Source of the DNA: Pseudidiomarina terrestris
GTDB lineage: Bacteria > Pseudomonadota > Gammaproteobacteria > Enterobacterales > Alteromonadaceae
DNA length: 64,000 nt
Direction of reading: 5' to 3'
Assembly: GCF_030466405.1 (NCBI RefSeq)
Contig: NZ_JAGGJF010000003.1
Coordinates: 62,001-126,000 of the forward strand
In this document: positions 23,884 to 34,167 of the stretch, piece after piece
Layout: each line of letters begins with the position of its first letter
Position numbering within the stretch: the stretch's first letter is position 1
Notes under the pieces: generated by a model
What the model saw: the letters and a program-made list of their open reading frames with translations, nothing else
Database searches by the model: none
What the model was told of the DNA's origin: nothing
Translations under genes and position numbers: made by a program

Positions 23884-24422
23884 AGATCAGAACTCCCTTG
23901 TGAACCCGGTAAGCGCAGTGCGGTGTCGCGTCGTTGCCAACAACCATCACCGGCTGGAACCCATTCAGCTATCATTATGTAGTCCGAGGTGATTTCAGTA
24001 ATCTGCCCCAGATTAAGACCCATATAATCGCCCATCGCAACACGATAGAGGCGTCCCTGGTTGGTACTCACAAGCGCGACCTGACCTTCACTGTTGGTGC
24101 GCATGGTGCCAACTAAAGTAAACTGGTCAAGTCCCAGTGACTCGAGCTCCTCTCGCTCACGTTCAAGGTTCGGTTGTGGACAACCCTTCGTATTTTCGCC
24201 TACCGAAGGAGCATTGAGAGGTGCTGGCTCAAACGGATTGCGAAACGTACGGCCGTTATAATCAATACGTTGTAACTCGGGCATCTCGGGTAAAGGCTCG
24301 GCATTTGGCACAGAGCTGCTGCGGACTTGTTCAGTATAGGCGACAAGATCCTGATGGCCACCCTGACTGCAGGCAGTAAGAAGCAACGCTGAGGTAAGGA
24401 CAAAGCTGAAGCGCTTGATCAT
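23880..24422 (-). CDS. pilP: Type IV pilus assembly lipoprotein PilP
   Basis: Inner-membrane lipoprotein that links the PilMNO platform to the PilQ secretin. The 180-residue precursor has lipobox LLTAC (Cys-18), a disordered stretch, and a C-terminal beta domain (about 80-165; LDQFTLVGTM, ALVSTNQGRLYRVAMGDYMG) typical of PilP. It overlaps pilO and pilQ by four bases each, so translation is probably coupled. Confidence 0.94.
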   Translation of the reverse strand: MIKRFSFVLTSALLLTACSQGGHQDLVAYTEQVRSSSVPNAEPLPEMPELQRIDYNGRTFRNPFEPAPLNAPSVGENTKGCPQPNLEREREELESLGLDQFTLVGTMRTNSEGQVALVSTNQGRLYRVAMGDYMGLNLGQITEITSDYIMIAEWVPAGDGCWQRRDTALRLPGSQGSSDL

Positions 24423-25000
24423 GGTTGCGCCCTCAAGGTTTGTTGCCGATAGGTTTCAGCAGTGACATTCAGCTGTAAATCGTCAGTTAAGTCTGAGCGT
24501 TGCAGGGTAAAGTCTTTGACGCTGATAATACGATGCAATCCAGCAATCTGGCCGACGAACTCGCCGATCTGATGGTACTCACCCTGCAAGTCAATACGCA
24601 TTGGCAGTGCGGTATAGAATTCACGCGGTTGCGCATCAAGCCACTCGATGCGGTCGAAGTCGAGACCGCTACGGGTGCCCACCAGGGTAATATCATCGAG
24701 TAAACGCGCAGTTTCATCATCGTTAGGCAGCATGTCGAGTAAAACTTCTAAATCTTCATTGAGCTGCGCCAGTTGACTGCGATATACGGGCAGGTTCACG
24801 GCAGTCCGGTACTTCACTTGATAATCTTGTTTAAGCTGAGTTTCACGTGCTTGCTCTTGCTTGTAGCGATTCCACTCGTCAGATAGCAGGAAATGGTAGG
24901 CGAGACCTAAACAGATAATAATCAGCAGGACCAGGGCGCCAAAGCGGAAGGGCGCGGGCCAAAAAGGCATTTCATTTATGTCGAGTTCACGTAAATTCAT
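24419..25000 (-). CDS. pilO: Type IV pilus assembly protein PilO
   Basis: Inner-membrane protein that pairs with PilN in the alignment complex of the pilus machine. The 193-residue protein has a short cytoplasmic start (LRELDINEMPFWPAP), one membrane helix (about 22-42), a coiled coil (about 45-90, with KQEQARETQLKQDY) and a ferredoxin-like C-terminal domain. It overlaps pilN and pilP by four bases each. Confidence 0.94.
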   Translation of the reverse strand: MNLRELDINEMPFWPAPFRFGALVLLIIICLGLAYHFLLSDEWNRYKQEQARETQLKQDYQVKYRTAVNLPVYRSQLAQLNEDLEVLLDMLPNDDETARLLDDITLVGTRSGLDFDRIEWLDAQPREFYTALPMRIDLQGEYHQIGEFVGQIAGLHRIISVKDFTLQRSDLTDDLQLNVTAETYRQQTLRAQP

Positions 25001-25584
25001 GATCCACCCTCCGTTGTGCCAGGCGCTATAGTCTGGGGTCTGGCAACAGTCACGCTCAGCGAGAAAGCGCTGTAACGCGTCGGACCTTCAGTCTCTTCGA
25101 CGTCAGAGGAAATTTCGCGAAGCTCAGGATTGTTGAAGACGCTCGATTCGGTAATGGCTCTGAGGAACTCTGATACGCGGTTATTGGAAACACTCCGACC
25201 GCGCAGGCTCATGCGATCGCCGCGTTTCTCGACACTGACGATGTGAACGCCATCAGGAGTACGCTTGGAAAGCTCGTTGAGCATATGAATGGCGGTGTTG
25301 CGATCCTGATGCAGGGACTGAATCAACTCCATGCGATTGACGATCTGGTCTTTCTTTTTGTTAATTTCCTGAATTTCAGCGATCTGAGCATCTAAGATCG
25401 TGATCTGCGACGTGAGAAACTGATTGCGCTCAATTTGTTGCTGCTGAAAATCCTGAATAACTTTGTAGGCAATAAAGACCAGCGCTGCCGCGATCAATAG
25501 CGCAATAAAGGCATGGATACCGAATCTTTGTTTTGCGCGTTGGCGCGCAATCTCGCGCCAGGGGAGCAGGTTTACGTGTGCCAT
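24997..25584 (-). CDS. pilN: Type IV pilus assembly protein PilN
   Basis: Bitopic inner-membrane protein; its cytoplasmic N-terminus carries the PilM-binding motif, seen here as VNLLPWRE at residues 4-11. A membrane helix (about 24-43), a coiled coil (about 44-95) and a ferredoxin-like periplasmic domain follow. Length 195 residues. It overlaps pilM by 13 bases and pilO by four. Confidence 0.94.
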   Translation of the reverse strand: MAHVNLLPWREIARQRAKQRFGIHAFIALLIAAALVFIAYKVIQDFQQQQIERNQFLTSQITILDAQIAEIQEINKKKDQIVNRMELIQSLHQDRNTAIHMLNELSKRTPDGVHIVSVEKRGDRMSLRGRSVSNNRVSEFLRAITESSVFNNPELREISSDVEETEGPTRYSAFSLSVTVARPQTIAPGTTEGGS

Positions 25585-26642
25585 GGTGTAAAGCTCCGTA
25601 ACGCCAGTCCTAGCGCTTCAACGAAACGTGGACCGTGGGATTGTAAGTGTTGGTATTTATCGGGCAGTGTGAAATGCTCAAACGGGTTGAGACTCACCAC
25701 AGGGTACTTGACCTGATCACGAATGTGATCGACGACCAAAGGTACCATTGCGCCACGGTTAATTAACAACACACCAGCGAAGTCTTTTTTTGTCGCGTTA
25801 CTGCGATAGATTTGCATGCCACGACTGATTTGCGCCCAAAGATTACCAAGGAAGTCCTGTAGAATAAGGGGCGAAATGTCTTCTGTTTCTTCTGCTCTGA
25901 GCTTGGCAAAGATTTCCCCGTGGTCAGCGTTGTCTTCTGTTTCTAACGCTTTAAACAACTGGTTCAGACCGCCACTTTGATAACGGGTAAACATAACTTC
26001 GCCATGGCCAATGACAATGGTTTGCACAGCGGCACTGCTGATATCGAGAACCAACAGGGGTAACTTGTTGTCATAAAGGTCTGGATGCATATGCGGCATG
26101 ACATGGTCGCAAGCACGTAATATCGCCTGGTTGTCGACATCCATGATGCGAACTTTGAAGCCGGCTTCTTCCATGGCTTGCACGCGGGTATCGACACTGA
26201 CGGTACGGGTGGCGGTAACGATGACCCGCTGCTGTCCGGGCATGGTTGGATGCTCGCCAAGGCTTTCAAAATCATAGCGGACTTCAGCTAAGGGGAAGGG
26301 AATTAACGCTTCAGCTTCAGTTTCGATTTTCTCTGCGATCGCTTCGTCATCAAGATCAAGGGACATGGCTAGCTGCTTTGAGATGGCCTGGCTGCCAGAG
26401 ACGGCGCCGACCACGTCAATCGCGCGAGCACTCAAGCTTTTTTTCGTTTGCTTCAGCGCTTTGGAAAGTTTTTCGATGTCAGTAATTTCATCGTCGGTGA
26501 TGAGGTTCTTAGCTAATTGCGTCTCGGCAACACGGACGATCTCGTACGTGTCTCCTTGTGATACAATTTCTATAGCTTTGATCGCATCTGTTCCGATATC
26601 GATGCCTAGACCAGGCTTTTTACCTAGACCAAACAGCCCCAT
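25572..26642 (-). CDS. pilM: Type IV pilus assembly ATPase-like protein PilM
   Basis: Actin-like cytoplasmic protein that binds PilN and anchors the pilus alignment complex. In 356 residues the nucleotide-site start GLGIDIGTDAIKAIEI and the later segment LLVLDISSAAVQTIVIGHG match the FtsA/PilM fold. The ATG at 26642 follows GGGAGAA by about four bases. First gene of pilMNOPQ, divergent from mrcA across a 224-base gap. In that gap I see only AT-rich possible -10 elements (for example TATAAT at 26787-26792 facing mrcA) and no clear operator. Confidence 0.95.
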   Translation of the reverse strand: MGLFGLGKKPGLGIDIGTDAIKAIEIVSQGDTYEIVRVAETQLAKNLITDDEITDIEKLSKALKQTKKSLSARAIDVVGAVSGSQAISKQLAMSLDLDDEAIAEKIETEAEALIPFPLAEVRYDFESLGEHPTMPGQQRVIVTATRTVSVDTRVQAMEEAGFKVRIMDVDNQAILRACDHVMPHMHPDLYDNKLPLLVLDISSAAVQTIVIGHGEVMFTRYQSGGLNQLFKALETEDNADHGEIFAKLRAEETEDISPLILQDFLGNLWAQISRGMQIYRSNATKKDFAGVLLINRGAMVPLVVDHIRDQVKYPVVSLNPFEHFTLPDKYQHLQSHGPRFVEALGLALRSFTPWHT

Positions 26643-26866
26643 AATGTTCTCCCGATGGGATATGTAAATGGCTTATAATTCGTTTTATATAGTAATTGCC
26701 ATTCGCTGCGCACGACAGAAATGTAAGATTTCCGCAAAGAGCATAGCAGTTTTTCGAGCTTGCATAGGAATCTTTCCTTATCTTTCTATAATATGCAGCG
26801 AGAGATAGCAACTAAGCAACTGTTTCTTTACAAAGATAGCACCAGATCCAAAAAAGGATAAATTTT

Positions 26867-29338
26867 GTGAAAGTTTTAAAATGGATACTGTACAGCGCAT
26901 TGATTGCTTTTGTTGTAGGTAGTTTTAGCGTTGGTGGTATGTACTTGTACTACAAAGACGAGCTGCCAAGTGTTGCAGAATTGCGCGAAGTTCGCTTACA
27001 GACTCCTATGCAGGTTTATTCTTCTGATGGTGAGATGATCGCTCAGTTTGGTGAGATACGACGTATCCCCGTCGCCCTGGAAGACGTGCCACAAAGCCTT
27101 ATTGATGGCTTTTTAGCCACTGAAGACCAGCGCTTTTATGAGCACGTCGGGATTGATCCTATCGGTGTTGCCAGGGCCTTTTTCCAGCTTATTGCAACCG
27201 GCGAAATTCAAAGTGGGGGTAGTACAATTACCCAGCAGTTGGCGCGAAATTTCTACTTAAGCTTTGAGCAAACCTGGACACGAAAGATCAAAGAAGCCTT
27301 TATCGCACTGCATATTGAGAGTCAGCTGGAAAAAAATGAGATTCTCGAGCTGTACCTGAACAAAATTACCTTTGGCCATCGTGCCCATGGCATCGGCGCA
27401 GCAGCGCAGGTCTACTACGGTAAAGAGTTAAGCGAGTTGACGTTGGCAGAAATGGCGATGATTGCCGGCTTGCCCAAAGCTCCTTCCACTATGAATCCGA
27501 TTTCGAATCCCGAGCGCGCTCGCGAGCGCCGCGCTGTGGTGCTTGGCCGTATGTTAGCCGAAGACAAAATCACTGAGCAGCAATACCAGACGGCCTTAGC
27601 TGCGCCAATCAGGACCCGCGTGCATAGCGCTGAAGTGACCATGAATGCGCCCTACTTAGCGGAAATGGTGCGCGCCGAAATGGTCGCTCGCTATGGCGAG
27701 GACCTTGCTTACAACAGTGGCCTGAAAGTTTACACAACCGCCAGCGCCAAACAGCAGCGTGCGGCGCAGCGTGCTGTGCAAGCGAACTTGCATGGCTACG
27801 ATGAGCGTCACGGTTACCGGGGCGTCGAGGCACAATTATGGCGACCGGCTAAAGAGGAGAATCCCTTACCTGAAACTGAGGTGCTCGCGCGCCTGCAAGA
27901 TTTCAGGCCGGTGGGGCTGACCCGTCCTGCGGCGGTACTGGGGATCAATAGCGAAGCGCAGCAAGCAACGCTGCTCTTTGCTGACGGCGAGCAGGGTCAG
28001 CTCGACTGGTCGCAGGTGGCTTGGGCGCGGCCCTTGATTAACCGTGAACGCCAGGGCCAGGCACCGGAGTCCATTGTCGATGTGTTTACCGCGGGCGCTG
28101 TTATTCGGGTTCGCGCAACCGATAACGGCTGGCGTCTTGCGCAAGTGCCAGAGCCGAGTGCGGCGATGGTCGCTTTGCGCCCCAATGATGGCGGTATCGC
28201 GGCAGCGGTGGGCGGCTACAGCTTTACACTGAGCCAGTACAATCGAGCGGTACAGGCAGAGCGCCAGGTCGGTTCTAACATCAAGCCCTTTATCTATTCA
28301 GCGGCGCTGGACAATGGTTTCACCTTGGCCACCTTAGTGAATGACGCGCCCATCAACCAGTGGAACCCGGGCAGCGGTATCGCCTGGCGGCCGCGCAACT
28401 CACCTGATGTGTACGAAGGCCCCATCCGGGTAAGACAAGCGCTGGCAAAGTCAAAAAACGTGGTGTCCGTGCGCCTGTTAAGAGCCATGGGCGTCAATAC
28501 AGTGGTTGACTACCTGACGCGGTTTGGCTTTGATTACGATGAGCTGCCCCGCAACGAATCTTTATCGCTTGGTTCGGCGTCAATGACACCACTTGAAGTG
28601 GCTCGCGGCTATGCTGTGTTCGCCAATGGCGGTTACTTGATTGAGCCGTACTTTATCGAGCGTATCGTCGATAATCAGCAACAGGTGATTTTCCAGGCGC
28701 GGCCCAAAGTTGCCTGTGTTGCCTGCGAGCCGGCTGACCGCGAGGTGCTGGAAGCGCCGCAGGTGATTACCGAACAGAATGCGTTCCTGGTCACTCAGGC
28801 GATGCAATCGGCGGTTTGGGGCGGCGGCAGCTGGGCCCACAAAACCGGTTGGAACGGCACGGCCTGGCGGATTCAACGCTCGGACCCTATCACCAACCAT
28901 GTCGGGCGTAATATCGCCGGTAAAACGGGTACCACCAACGATGTCAAAGATACTTGGTTCTCAGGCTTTGTCAGTGGACTGGTTGCGACCGGCTGGGTGG
29001 GTTTCGATAACCTCGAAAATGCTCTGGGTAGCACCACGATGAACAGTAACCTTGATAGTAGTGAACAGCCTATTTCGGGTACGGAAGCAGGGGCCAAGAC
29101 TGCGCTGCCTATGTGGATCGACTTTATGGAAACCGCAGTTGAAGATGTCGAGTCGAAGCCCTTTGATGTACCGCCTGGCCTGGTTTCTGCCCGAATCGAC
29201 CTGGCCACCGGAAAGCTCAGTCGCGCCAGTGATTACACGACGCGTTTTGAGTACTTTATCCCGGGTACGGCACCCACTGAGTATGTGGATAAGTCATCGT
29301 CACCGACAGTCTTTGGTGACGACGACTCGATCTTCTAA
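26867..29338 (+). CDS. mrcA: Penicillin-binding protein 1A (bifunctional transglycosylase/transpeptidase)
   Basis: Polymerises and cross-links peptidoglycan at the inner membrane. The 823-residue protein has a membrane anchor (about 7-28), a GT51 glycosyltransferase domain (about 55-230; EDQRFYEHVG with the catalytic Glu, then GGSTITQQLARNF), an inserted OB-like domain (about 310-420), and a transpeptidase domain (about 430-780) with SNIKPF (nucleophile Ser and Lys), SKN and KTGTT. It starts with GTG, eight bases after AAGGA. It is divergent from pilM as in most gammaproteobacteria and ends five bases from metL. A Cys-containing insertion (ACVACEPADRE) precedes the last third. Confidence 0.95.
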   Translation: MKVLKWILYSALIAFVVGSFSVGGMYLYYKDELPSVAELREVRLQTPMQVYSSDGEMIAQFGEIRRIPVALEDVPQSLIDGFLATEDQRFYEHVGIDPIGVARAFFQLIATGEIQSGGSTITQQLARNFYLSFEQTWTRKIKEAFIALHIESQLEKNEILELYLNKITFGHRAHGIGAAAQVYYGKELSELTLAEMAMIAGLPKAPSTMNPISNPERARERRAVVLGRMLAEDKITEQQYQTALAAPIRTRVHSAEVTMNAPYLAEMVRAEMVARYGEDLAYNSGLKVYTTASAKQQRAAQRAVQANLHGYDERHGYRGVEAQLWRPAKEENPLPETEVLARLQDFRPVGLTRPAAVLGINSEAQQATLLFADGEQGQLDWSQVAWARPLINRERQGQAPESIVDVFTAGAVIRVRATDNGWRLAQVPEPSAAMVALRPNDGGIAAAVGGYSFTLSQYNRAVQAERQVGSNIKPFIYSAALDNGFTLATLVNDAPINQWNPGSGIAWRPRNSPDVYEGPIRVRQALAKSKNVVSVRLLRAMGVNTVVDYLTRFGFDYDELPRNESLSLGSASMTPLEVARGYAVFANGGYLIEPYFIERIVDNQQQVIFQARPKVACVACEPADREVLEAPQVITEQNAFLVTQAMQSAVWGGGSWAHKTGWNGTAWRIQRSDPITNHVGRNIAGKTGTTNDVKDTWFSGFVSGLVATGWVGFDNLENALGSTTMNSNLDSSEQPISGTEAGAKTALPMWIDFMETAVEDVESKPFDVPPGLVSARIDLATGKLSRASDYTTRFEYFIPGTAPTEYVDKSSSPTVFGDDDSIF

Positions 29339-29343
29339 GCGGG

Positions 29344-31797
29344 TCAGACTTTTTTGCTGAGGCGGCTGAGCAATTGATTCAGATCCGATTGCACACCGCC
29401 CGCAGTCACTTCTTTTCCGGCTCCGGGGCCACTTATGACCAGCGGCATTTCGTGGTACCAGTCGGTATAAATCACGAAGATATTCTCACCCGGGATCAGG
29501 TTGGCGAGCATATCGCCTTCAGGAATATACTCAATCCCGACTCGCGCGATCACGCGGTCGTCATCGCGCACGGCAAAGCTTGCCAAAAGACGTGGAACTT
29601 TCCCGGTTTGCTGCGCGTCCTGATACAGATCCTGCATACCATCATCAAGCTCAGGTAAGCGCTGCATGAACTCGTCCAGCGGAATATCAGCCAGATGTTC
29701 CGGCAGTAAGCTATCAACATCGATATCTTTCCAGTCCAGTCGTAAGCCAATCTCGCGTGCCAGAATCAGCAGTTTGCGAATAATATCCTGACAGGATAAA
29801 TCCTCGCGTGGATCAGGTTCACTGAGCCCGCGCTCTTTTGCTTCGCGCACTAAGTCGCTGAATTTCACATCGGCATTAAAATTCTCAAACAGCCACGACA
29901 TGGTGCCCGAGAAGATCCCTGAAATACTCTGAATGCTATCGCCGGAATTACGTAAGTCGTTCAGCGCGTAATTGAGCGGCAGGCCGGCGCCAACGGTCGT
30001 GTTGTAATACCACTCCCGCTGATATTCCTGCTGGATGGTGCGGATTTCGCTGTACTGGCTCTCGGTCGAGGCGCCTGCGCGTTTATTGGCACTGATAATA
30101 TGCAAACCGTTGGCGAAAAAGCTTGGATACAGCTGCGCGACAGCGGTGGCATCGGTTAAATCGAGCATCACCAGTTCGTCGTAGGGTGCGTTGGGTAACT
30201 CCGGGATCAGCTGACTCATTTCATAGGGGCGGGCCAGGCGTTCGAAATTATCCTGCCAGTCGGTTAAGTCCAGACCATTGTAATCCAGCCACATGCGGGT
30301 GGAGTTCAACACGCCAATGATACGCACGTCCATCTGTTCGTTGATGCGCTCGCGCAAGCGGCGGTAAAGACTTAACCAGGCACTACCGATGTTACCGCGA
30401 CCGACCACCAGTACACCAAGACTGCGGCGGTGGTTGAAGAGCTGACTGTGGATCCGGTTCAATAGGCGGTTATCCAGTTTTTGCTCAAGAATAGCGACCA
30501 CCGCATTATTATCGGGTGTCAGCGCCAGCCGACGCAGCGCCTGCTCACTGGTTTCTTGCTTGAATACAGAATACTGTTCGGTCTCCTGAATACGATTGCC
30601 GACCAGCGCCAGCATCGCGTAGCCGGTGAGCTTGCTGGCGTTATGCTTGGTGTCGATCTCAGCTAACCATTGCTCCATGTAATCCAGGTGGTTCTGATGG
30701 TAAGCATAATAGGCCTGATGTTGCGCCACTTCGTTCCAGCTAATCAAAGGGGTCAGTTCCAGCTCTTCGAACGCCTCAATCAGTTTGGCGTCGCGTAAGT
30801 CGACCCGGAACAGCACCACTTCCGAAAGTGCGGTCAGCACTTTACCGGAAGCTTCGGCGTCTTCGTACAAGCCAATTCGGGTTTGCTGATTCTCTACTTT
30901 CAGACTCGAGCGTACGGCAATGACCATGCGCTCACGATTGACCGGCTGGAAGGTGCGCGGATGCAACACCGGGCTACCTAAGCGAGCCAGTTCTTCAGCT
31001 TCACGCCAATCGAGAATAGGCAGACTCACGACCCGTTCGACTTTGCGCGGATCAGCGGAGTAGACCCCGGCGACATCTTTCCAGATGGTGACCTGCTTGG
31101 AGTCAATCAGACTGCCGACCAGGGTGGCCGAGTAGTCACTGCCGTTGCGACCAAGAATCAACGAGCGACCTTCAGGGTCGGCGCAGATGAAACCGGTGAC
31201 AATAAAGCGGGTACCGGCATAAGGGGCAATCCGGTTCAGCAGTCCCGCGCGCGAGACGTCAACGCGGATGAGAGGCTCTGGCGCATCGTCTGCAACCAGA
31301 AAGCTACGGGCATCGATGTGGTCCGCCTGGGTACCTTGTTGCTGTAGCAAGGTGGACAGCAAGCGTGCTGACCAAAGTTCGCCATAGGACAGCAGCTCTG
31401 GGCGGTTTTCAATGATTTCTGCGCCGCTGAGCCAGTCCCACCAGCGGGCAAAGTCAATTTCTGAGGCTCTTAACAGGCGCTGCTGATGTTCACCGCTTAA
31501 CAATTCAGTGATTAAGCCCTGTTGGTACTTCTCTAACTGTTTGAGTAGCACTTCAGCCATGCCGTAATCGCCATCGGCATCGGCTTCGTGTTTGGCATCA
31601 ATAATGGCAAGGATGCGGTTGGTCGTGTCACCTGCTGCAGAAACCACCACCAGGTCACTGGCACCGGCGTACTCTGTGACGATGCGGGCTACCCGTCGGT
31701 AACAATAGGCATCGGCAAGACTGCTACCGCCGAATTTGTGAACCTGAACTTGATCTGCAACAGTTTGAATTTGTGCTTCGGAAACCTCAACCTTCAT
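29344..31797 (-). CDS. metL: Bifunctional aspartokinase II/homoserine dehydrogenase II MetL
   Basis: Catalyses the first and third steps of the aspartate family pathway toward methionine and threonine. In 817 residues the aspartokinase domain comes first (VHKFGGSSLAD near residue 18; GFICADPEGRSLILGRNGSDY near 200), then a regulatory linker, then homoserine dehydrogenase (GVLVVGRGNIGSAWL near 465 as NAD(P) site; SANKRAGA and GAGLPLNYALNDLRNSGD as active-site parts). The split from metJ by tandem met boxes and the absence of a threonine-type (ThrA) context identify it as MetL. In enterobacteria metB precedes metL; here it does not. Confidence 0.92.
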   Translation of the reverse strand: MKVEVSEAQIQTVADQVQVHKFGGSSLADAYCYRRVARIVTEYAGASDLVVVSAAGDTTNRILAIIDAKHEADADGDYGMAEVLLKQLEKYQQGLITELLSGEHQQRLLRASEIDFARWWDWLSGAEIIENRPELLSYGELWSARLLSTLLQQQGTQADHIDARSFLVADDAPEPLIRVDVSRAGLLNRIAPYAGTRFIVTGFICADPEGRSLILGRNGSDYSATLVGSLIDSKQVTIWKDVAGVYSADPRKVERVVSLPILDWREAEELARLGSPVLHPRTFQPVNRERMVIAVRSSLKVENQQTRIGLYEDAEASGKVLTALSEVVLFRVDLRDAKLIEAFEELELTPLISWNEVAQHQAYYAYHQNHLDYMEQWLAEIDTKHNASKLTGYAMLALVGNRIQETEQYSVFKQETSEQALRRLALTPDNNAVVAILEQKLDNRLLNRIHSQLFNHRRSLGVLVVGRGNIGSAWLSLYRRLRERINEQMDVRIIGVLNSTRMWLDYNGLDLTDWQDNFERLARPYEMSQLIPELPNAPYDELVMLDLTDATAVAQLYPSFFANGLHIISANKRAGASTESQYSEIRTIQQEYQREWYYNTTVGAGLPLNYALNDLRNSGDSIQSISGIFSGTMSWLFENFNADVKFSDLVREAKERGLSEPDPREDLSCQDIIRKLLILAREIGLRLDWKDIDVDSLLPEHLADIPLDEFMQRLPELDDGMQDLYQDAQQTGKVPRLLASFAVRDDDRVIARVGIEYIPEGDMLANLIPGENIFVIYTDWYHEMPLVISGPGAGKEVTAGGVQSDLNQLLSRLSKKV

Positions 31798-31891
31798 GAT
31801 GCGTATGCGCTCTCCAGAATAAAGATTAAACAGCGATTATACGGTGCCACTGCCAGGCAATAAAGCACCTTAATTTTAAGTCTGTGCAAAA

Positions 31892-31915
31892 AGACGTATA
31901 GACCGCTAAGCGTAT
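31892..31915. promoter_or_regulatory. Three tandem met boxes (MetJ operator)
   Basis: Contiguous 8-base units AGACGTAT, AGACCGCT and AAGCGTAT match the met box AGACGTCT at six, six and five of eight positions. They lie between metL and metJ, directly upstream of the metJ -35 box. MetJ with S-adenosylmethionine binds such arrays in adjacent dimers, so both genes should be repressed. Confidence 0.85.
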
Positions 31916-31919
31916 AAAG

Positions 31920-31947
31920 TTGACTGTACCGCAGACCATTGTACAAT
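31920..31947 (+). promoter_or_regulatory. Sigma-70 promoter of metJ
   Basis: TTGACT (31920-31925), a 16-base spacer and TACAAT (31942-31947) face metJ, whose ATG is 40 bases on. The met boxes end four bases before the -35 hexamer. Confidence 0.7.
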
Positions 31948-31986
31948 TCACCCCATTATGTAAGGTTATTCAGTGGAAGGTGCAGT

Positions 31987-32322
31987 ATGGAGTGGGACGG
32001 CGAGTATATTTACCCGTATGTAGAACATGGTAAGAAAAGTGAGCAGGTGAAGAAAATCACCGTGTCCATCCCTACCCGGGTGCTGAAAGTGCTTACCGAC
32101 GAGCGTACCCGTCGGCAAGTTAAAAATCTGCGTCACGCCACCAACAGTGAATTACTTTGCGAGGCGTTTTTACACGCCTTCACAGGGCAGCCCTTGCCTG
32201 AAGATGACGATTTACGCAAAGACAACCCACACAAGATCCCAGCTGAGGTGCGTGCCGAGCTGGAGCGTCGCGGCCTGCCTATCCCGGCCGACGAAGAGCT
32301 GGACGCCGACGAACTGGAGTAA
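31987..32322 (+). CDS. metJ: Methionine repressor MetJ
   Basis: Ribbon-helix-helix repressor that uses S-adenosylmethionine as corepressor. In 111 residues the sequence [20 protein letters not shown], then [19 protein letters not shown] (DNA-binding strand and helix) and [20 protein letters not shown] is almost the E. coli protein; the acidic C-terminus is slightly longer. ATG 31987 follows GGAAGG by six bases, and upstream in-frame codons would cover the promoter. Its 3' end is tail-to-tail with argH, three bases apart, inside an inverted repeat. Confidence 0.96.
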   Translation: MEWDGEYIYPYVEHGKKSEQVKKITVSIPTRVLKVLTDERTRRQVKNLRHATNSELLCEAFLHAFTGQPLPEDDDLRKDNPHKIPAEVRAELERRGLPIPADEELDADELE

Positions 32323-32344
32323 GCTCTACAGCAGGTACTCCAGT
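32313..32344. repeat. Inverted repeat around the metJ and argH stop codons
   Basis: ACTGGAGTA (32313-32321) and TACTCCAGT (32336-32344) form a perfect nine-base stem with a 14-base loop. It encloses both stop codons of the convergent pair and encodes the last residues of both proteins. No U-tract follows on either side, so it is not a textbook terminator; it may mark or protect both transcript ends. Confidence 0.5.
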
Positions 32345-34167
32345 GCCGTTTCGTCGCAGTCATGTTTGCGCGGACAGATATCGCAGTCTTTCATCACTTT
32401 TTCTGGCAGCTTGTCTTTGACTGTCAGACGAAAGTTAAGCTTGCCAAAAAATTCCGGTACCCGCGTCAGTACGATGGTGCGGGAAATACCAAGCTCGCGC
32501 GCTTTCCATAATAAAAACGCGACCAGCTCAGCCCCCAGACCTTTGCCCTGCGCCTGCGGAAACAGACCCAGGCTGCGGATCTCTGCCAGGCCTGTGCTGT
32601 ACACATAAAGCGCCGCACAGCCCACCACTTCATCGTCGATTTCCGCTACAGCAAAGCTCTGAATCGCTTGTAATACATCAGCTTTGTCCCGCGGCAGGTT
32701 CTCACCTTGATCAGCCCAGTAGGCGATCAGATCACAGATTTTATTGGCATCGCTCAGGCGCGCCTGACGTACGTGTTTGCTGGCGGCTTCTGCAGCATGC
32801 AACCAGTCGTTGGCGTGTTTGATCGCGACCCGTACCGCACTTGGAGCCGTGCCGCCTAAGGCGCTGCGCTGCTGCACTCCGTAATTCAGCTCAAGAACCT
32901 GGTAGACATCGTCGCCGATAGTATCCGAAAATTCGTGAAATTCGGCTAAAGTTAGCGCCTCCAAGGGCTGCCCTTGCTGCTGGGCATAAAGCACCGCTGC
33001 ACCGGTGATATGGTGGGCGTCACGGAACGGGATGCCTTTACTGACCAGATAGTCGGCAAGTTCGGTAGCATTGCTGTAGCCCAGCGCAGCTTGCTGCGCC
33101 GCATGGGCTTCGTTTACGCTCAACTCGGGTACCGCGAAGGTCAACATCTGCAAACACTGCAGGTAGGTATGCAGGGCATCGAATAAGCCTTCTTTGTCTT
33201 CCTGCATGTCTTTGTTGTAGGCCAGCGGCAAACCTTTCAAGGTGGTTTGCAGCGCATGTTGATGGCCAAACACCCGTCCCGTTTTGCCGCGCAGTAACTC
33301 AAACAGATCCGGGTTTTTCTTCTGTGGCATTAATGAAGAACCGCTGCTGATCTTGTCAGTCATCGCAAAACAACCGGACTCGCCGGAGCAATAGAAGATC
33401 ACATCTTCCGCTAAGCGCGATAAATGCAGCATACCGGTGCTGGCGCTATGCAGTAAATCCAACGCAAAATCGCGGTCGGACACGCCATCCAGACTGTTTT
33501 CACAGGCGTAGCGAAAGCCCAGACTGTGGGCCAGCGCTTCCCGGTCCAGCGGCGCTGTGGTACCGGCCAACGCGCCGCTGCCCAGTGGGCATACGTCCAG
33601 CCGCTTCTGGGTTTCCTTCAACCGGCTGACATCGCGCTGCAGCATTTGCACGTAGGCCAATGCCCAATGTCCTGCCATGATCGGCTGCGCCCGCTGTAAA
33701 TGGGTGTAGCCCGGCAACGCCGCAGCCTGATAGCGCTCGGCGAATTTGATCAGCGCCTGCACAGCGGCCAGATTTGCCGTGATCAGCTCGGCACAGACAG
33801 CTTTGCAAAACAACCGCAGGTCGGTGGCCACCAGATCGTTACGGCTACGTCCGGTATGCAGTTTCTTCGCTGTCGCACCGATTTTTTCGATCAGCTGTGC
33901 TTCGACCCAACTGTGGATATCTTCTTCGTCGCTTTGCAACGGCAACTGCGGGTCGGCTGCGACGCCCTGTTGCAGCTCCTGTAGTGCCTGCTGTAACTGG
34001 GCATTTTCGTCCGCCGTCAGTAGCTGCGCCTGCGCTAAGGCATCCGCCCAGGCCCGGGAGGCCTGTAAATCGTAGGTCGCCAGCTGGTAGTCGAACCGCA
34101 ACGAATCGTTAAACTGTTTGAATTCAGCGGCGCTGGGCTCGCTGAACCGTCCTCCCCATAAACTCAT
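32326..34167 (-). CDS. argH: Argininosuccinate lyase fused to an N-acetylglutamate synthase-type GNAT domain (ArgHA)
   Basis: Last step of arginine synthesis plus, in the fused domain, the first. The 613-residue protein has the lyase domain at 1 to about 460 ([10 protein letters not shown] start; signature [12 protein letters not shown] near residue 275) and a GNAT domain at about 470-600 ([16 protein letters not shown], then [18 protein letters not shown] as the acetyl-CoA loop), like the C-terminus of ArgA. Such argH(A) fusions are known in Moritella, Vibrio and Alteromonadales, where they can replace argA. The C-terminus ends in a cysteine cluster ([10 protein letters not shown]). It overlaps argG by four bases. 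Confidence 0.94.
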   Translation of the reverse strand: MSLWGGRFSEPSAAEFKQFNDSLRFDYQLATYDLQASRAWADALAQAQLLTADENAQLQQALQELQQGVAADPQLPLQSDEEDIHSWVEAQLIEKIGATAKKLHTGRSRNDLVATDLRLFCKAVCAELITANLAAVQALIKFAERYQAAALPGYTHLQRAQPIMAGHWALAYVQMLQRDVSRLKETQKRLDVCPLGSGALAGTTAPLDREALAHSLGFRYACENSLDGVSDRDFALDLLHSASTGMLHLSRLAEDVIFYCSGESGCFAMTDKISSGSSLMPQKKNPDLFELLRGKTGRVFGHQHALQTTLKGLPLAYNKDMQEDKEGLFDALHTYLQCLQMLTFAVPELSVNEAHAAQQAALGYSNATELADYLVSKGIPFRDAHHITGAAVLYAQQQGQPLEALTLAEFHEFSDTIGDDVYQVLELNYGVQQRSALGGTAPSAVRVAIKHANDWLHAAEAASKHVRQARLSDANKICDLIAYWADQGENLPRDKADVLQAIQSFAVAEIDDEVVGCAALYVYSTGLAEIRSLGLFPQAQGKGLGAELVAFLLWKARELGISRTIVLTRVPEFFGKLNFRLTVKDKLPEKVMKDCDICPRKHDCDETALEYLL

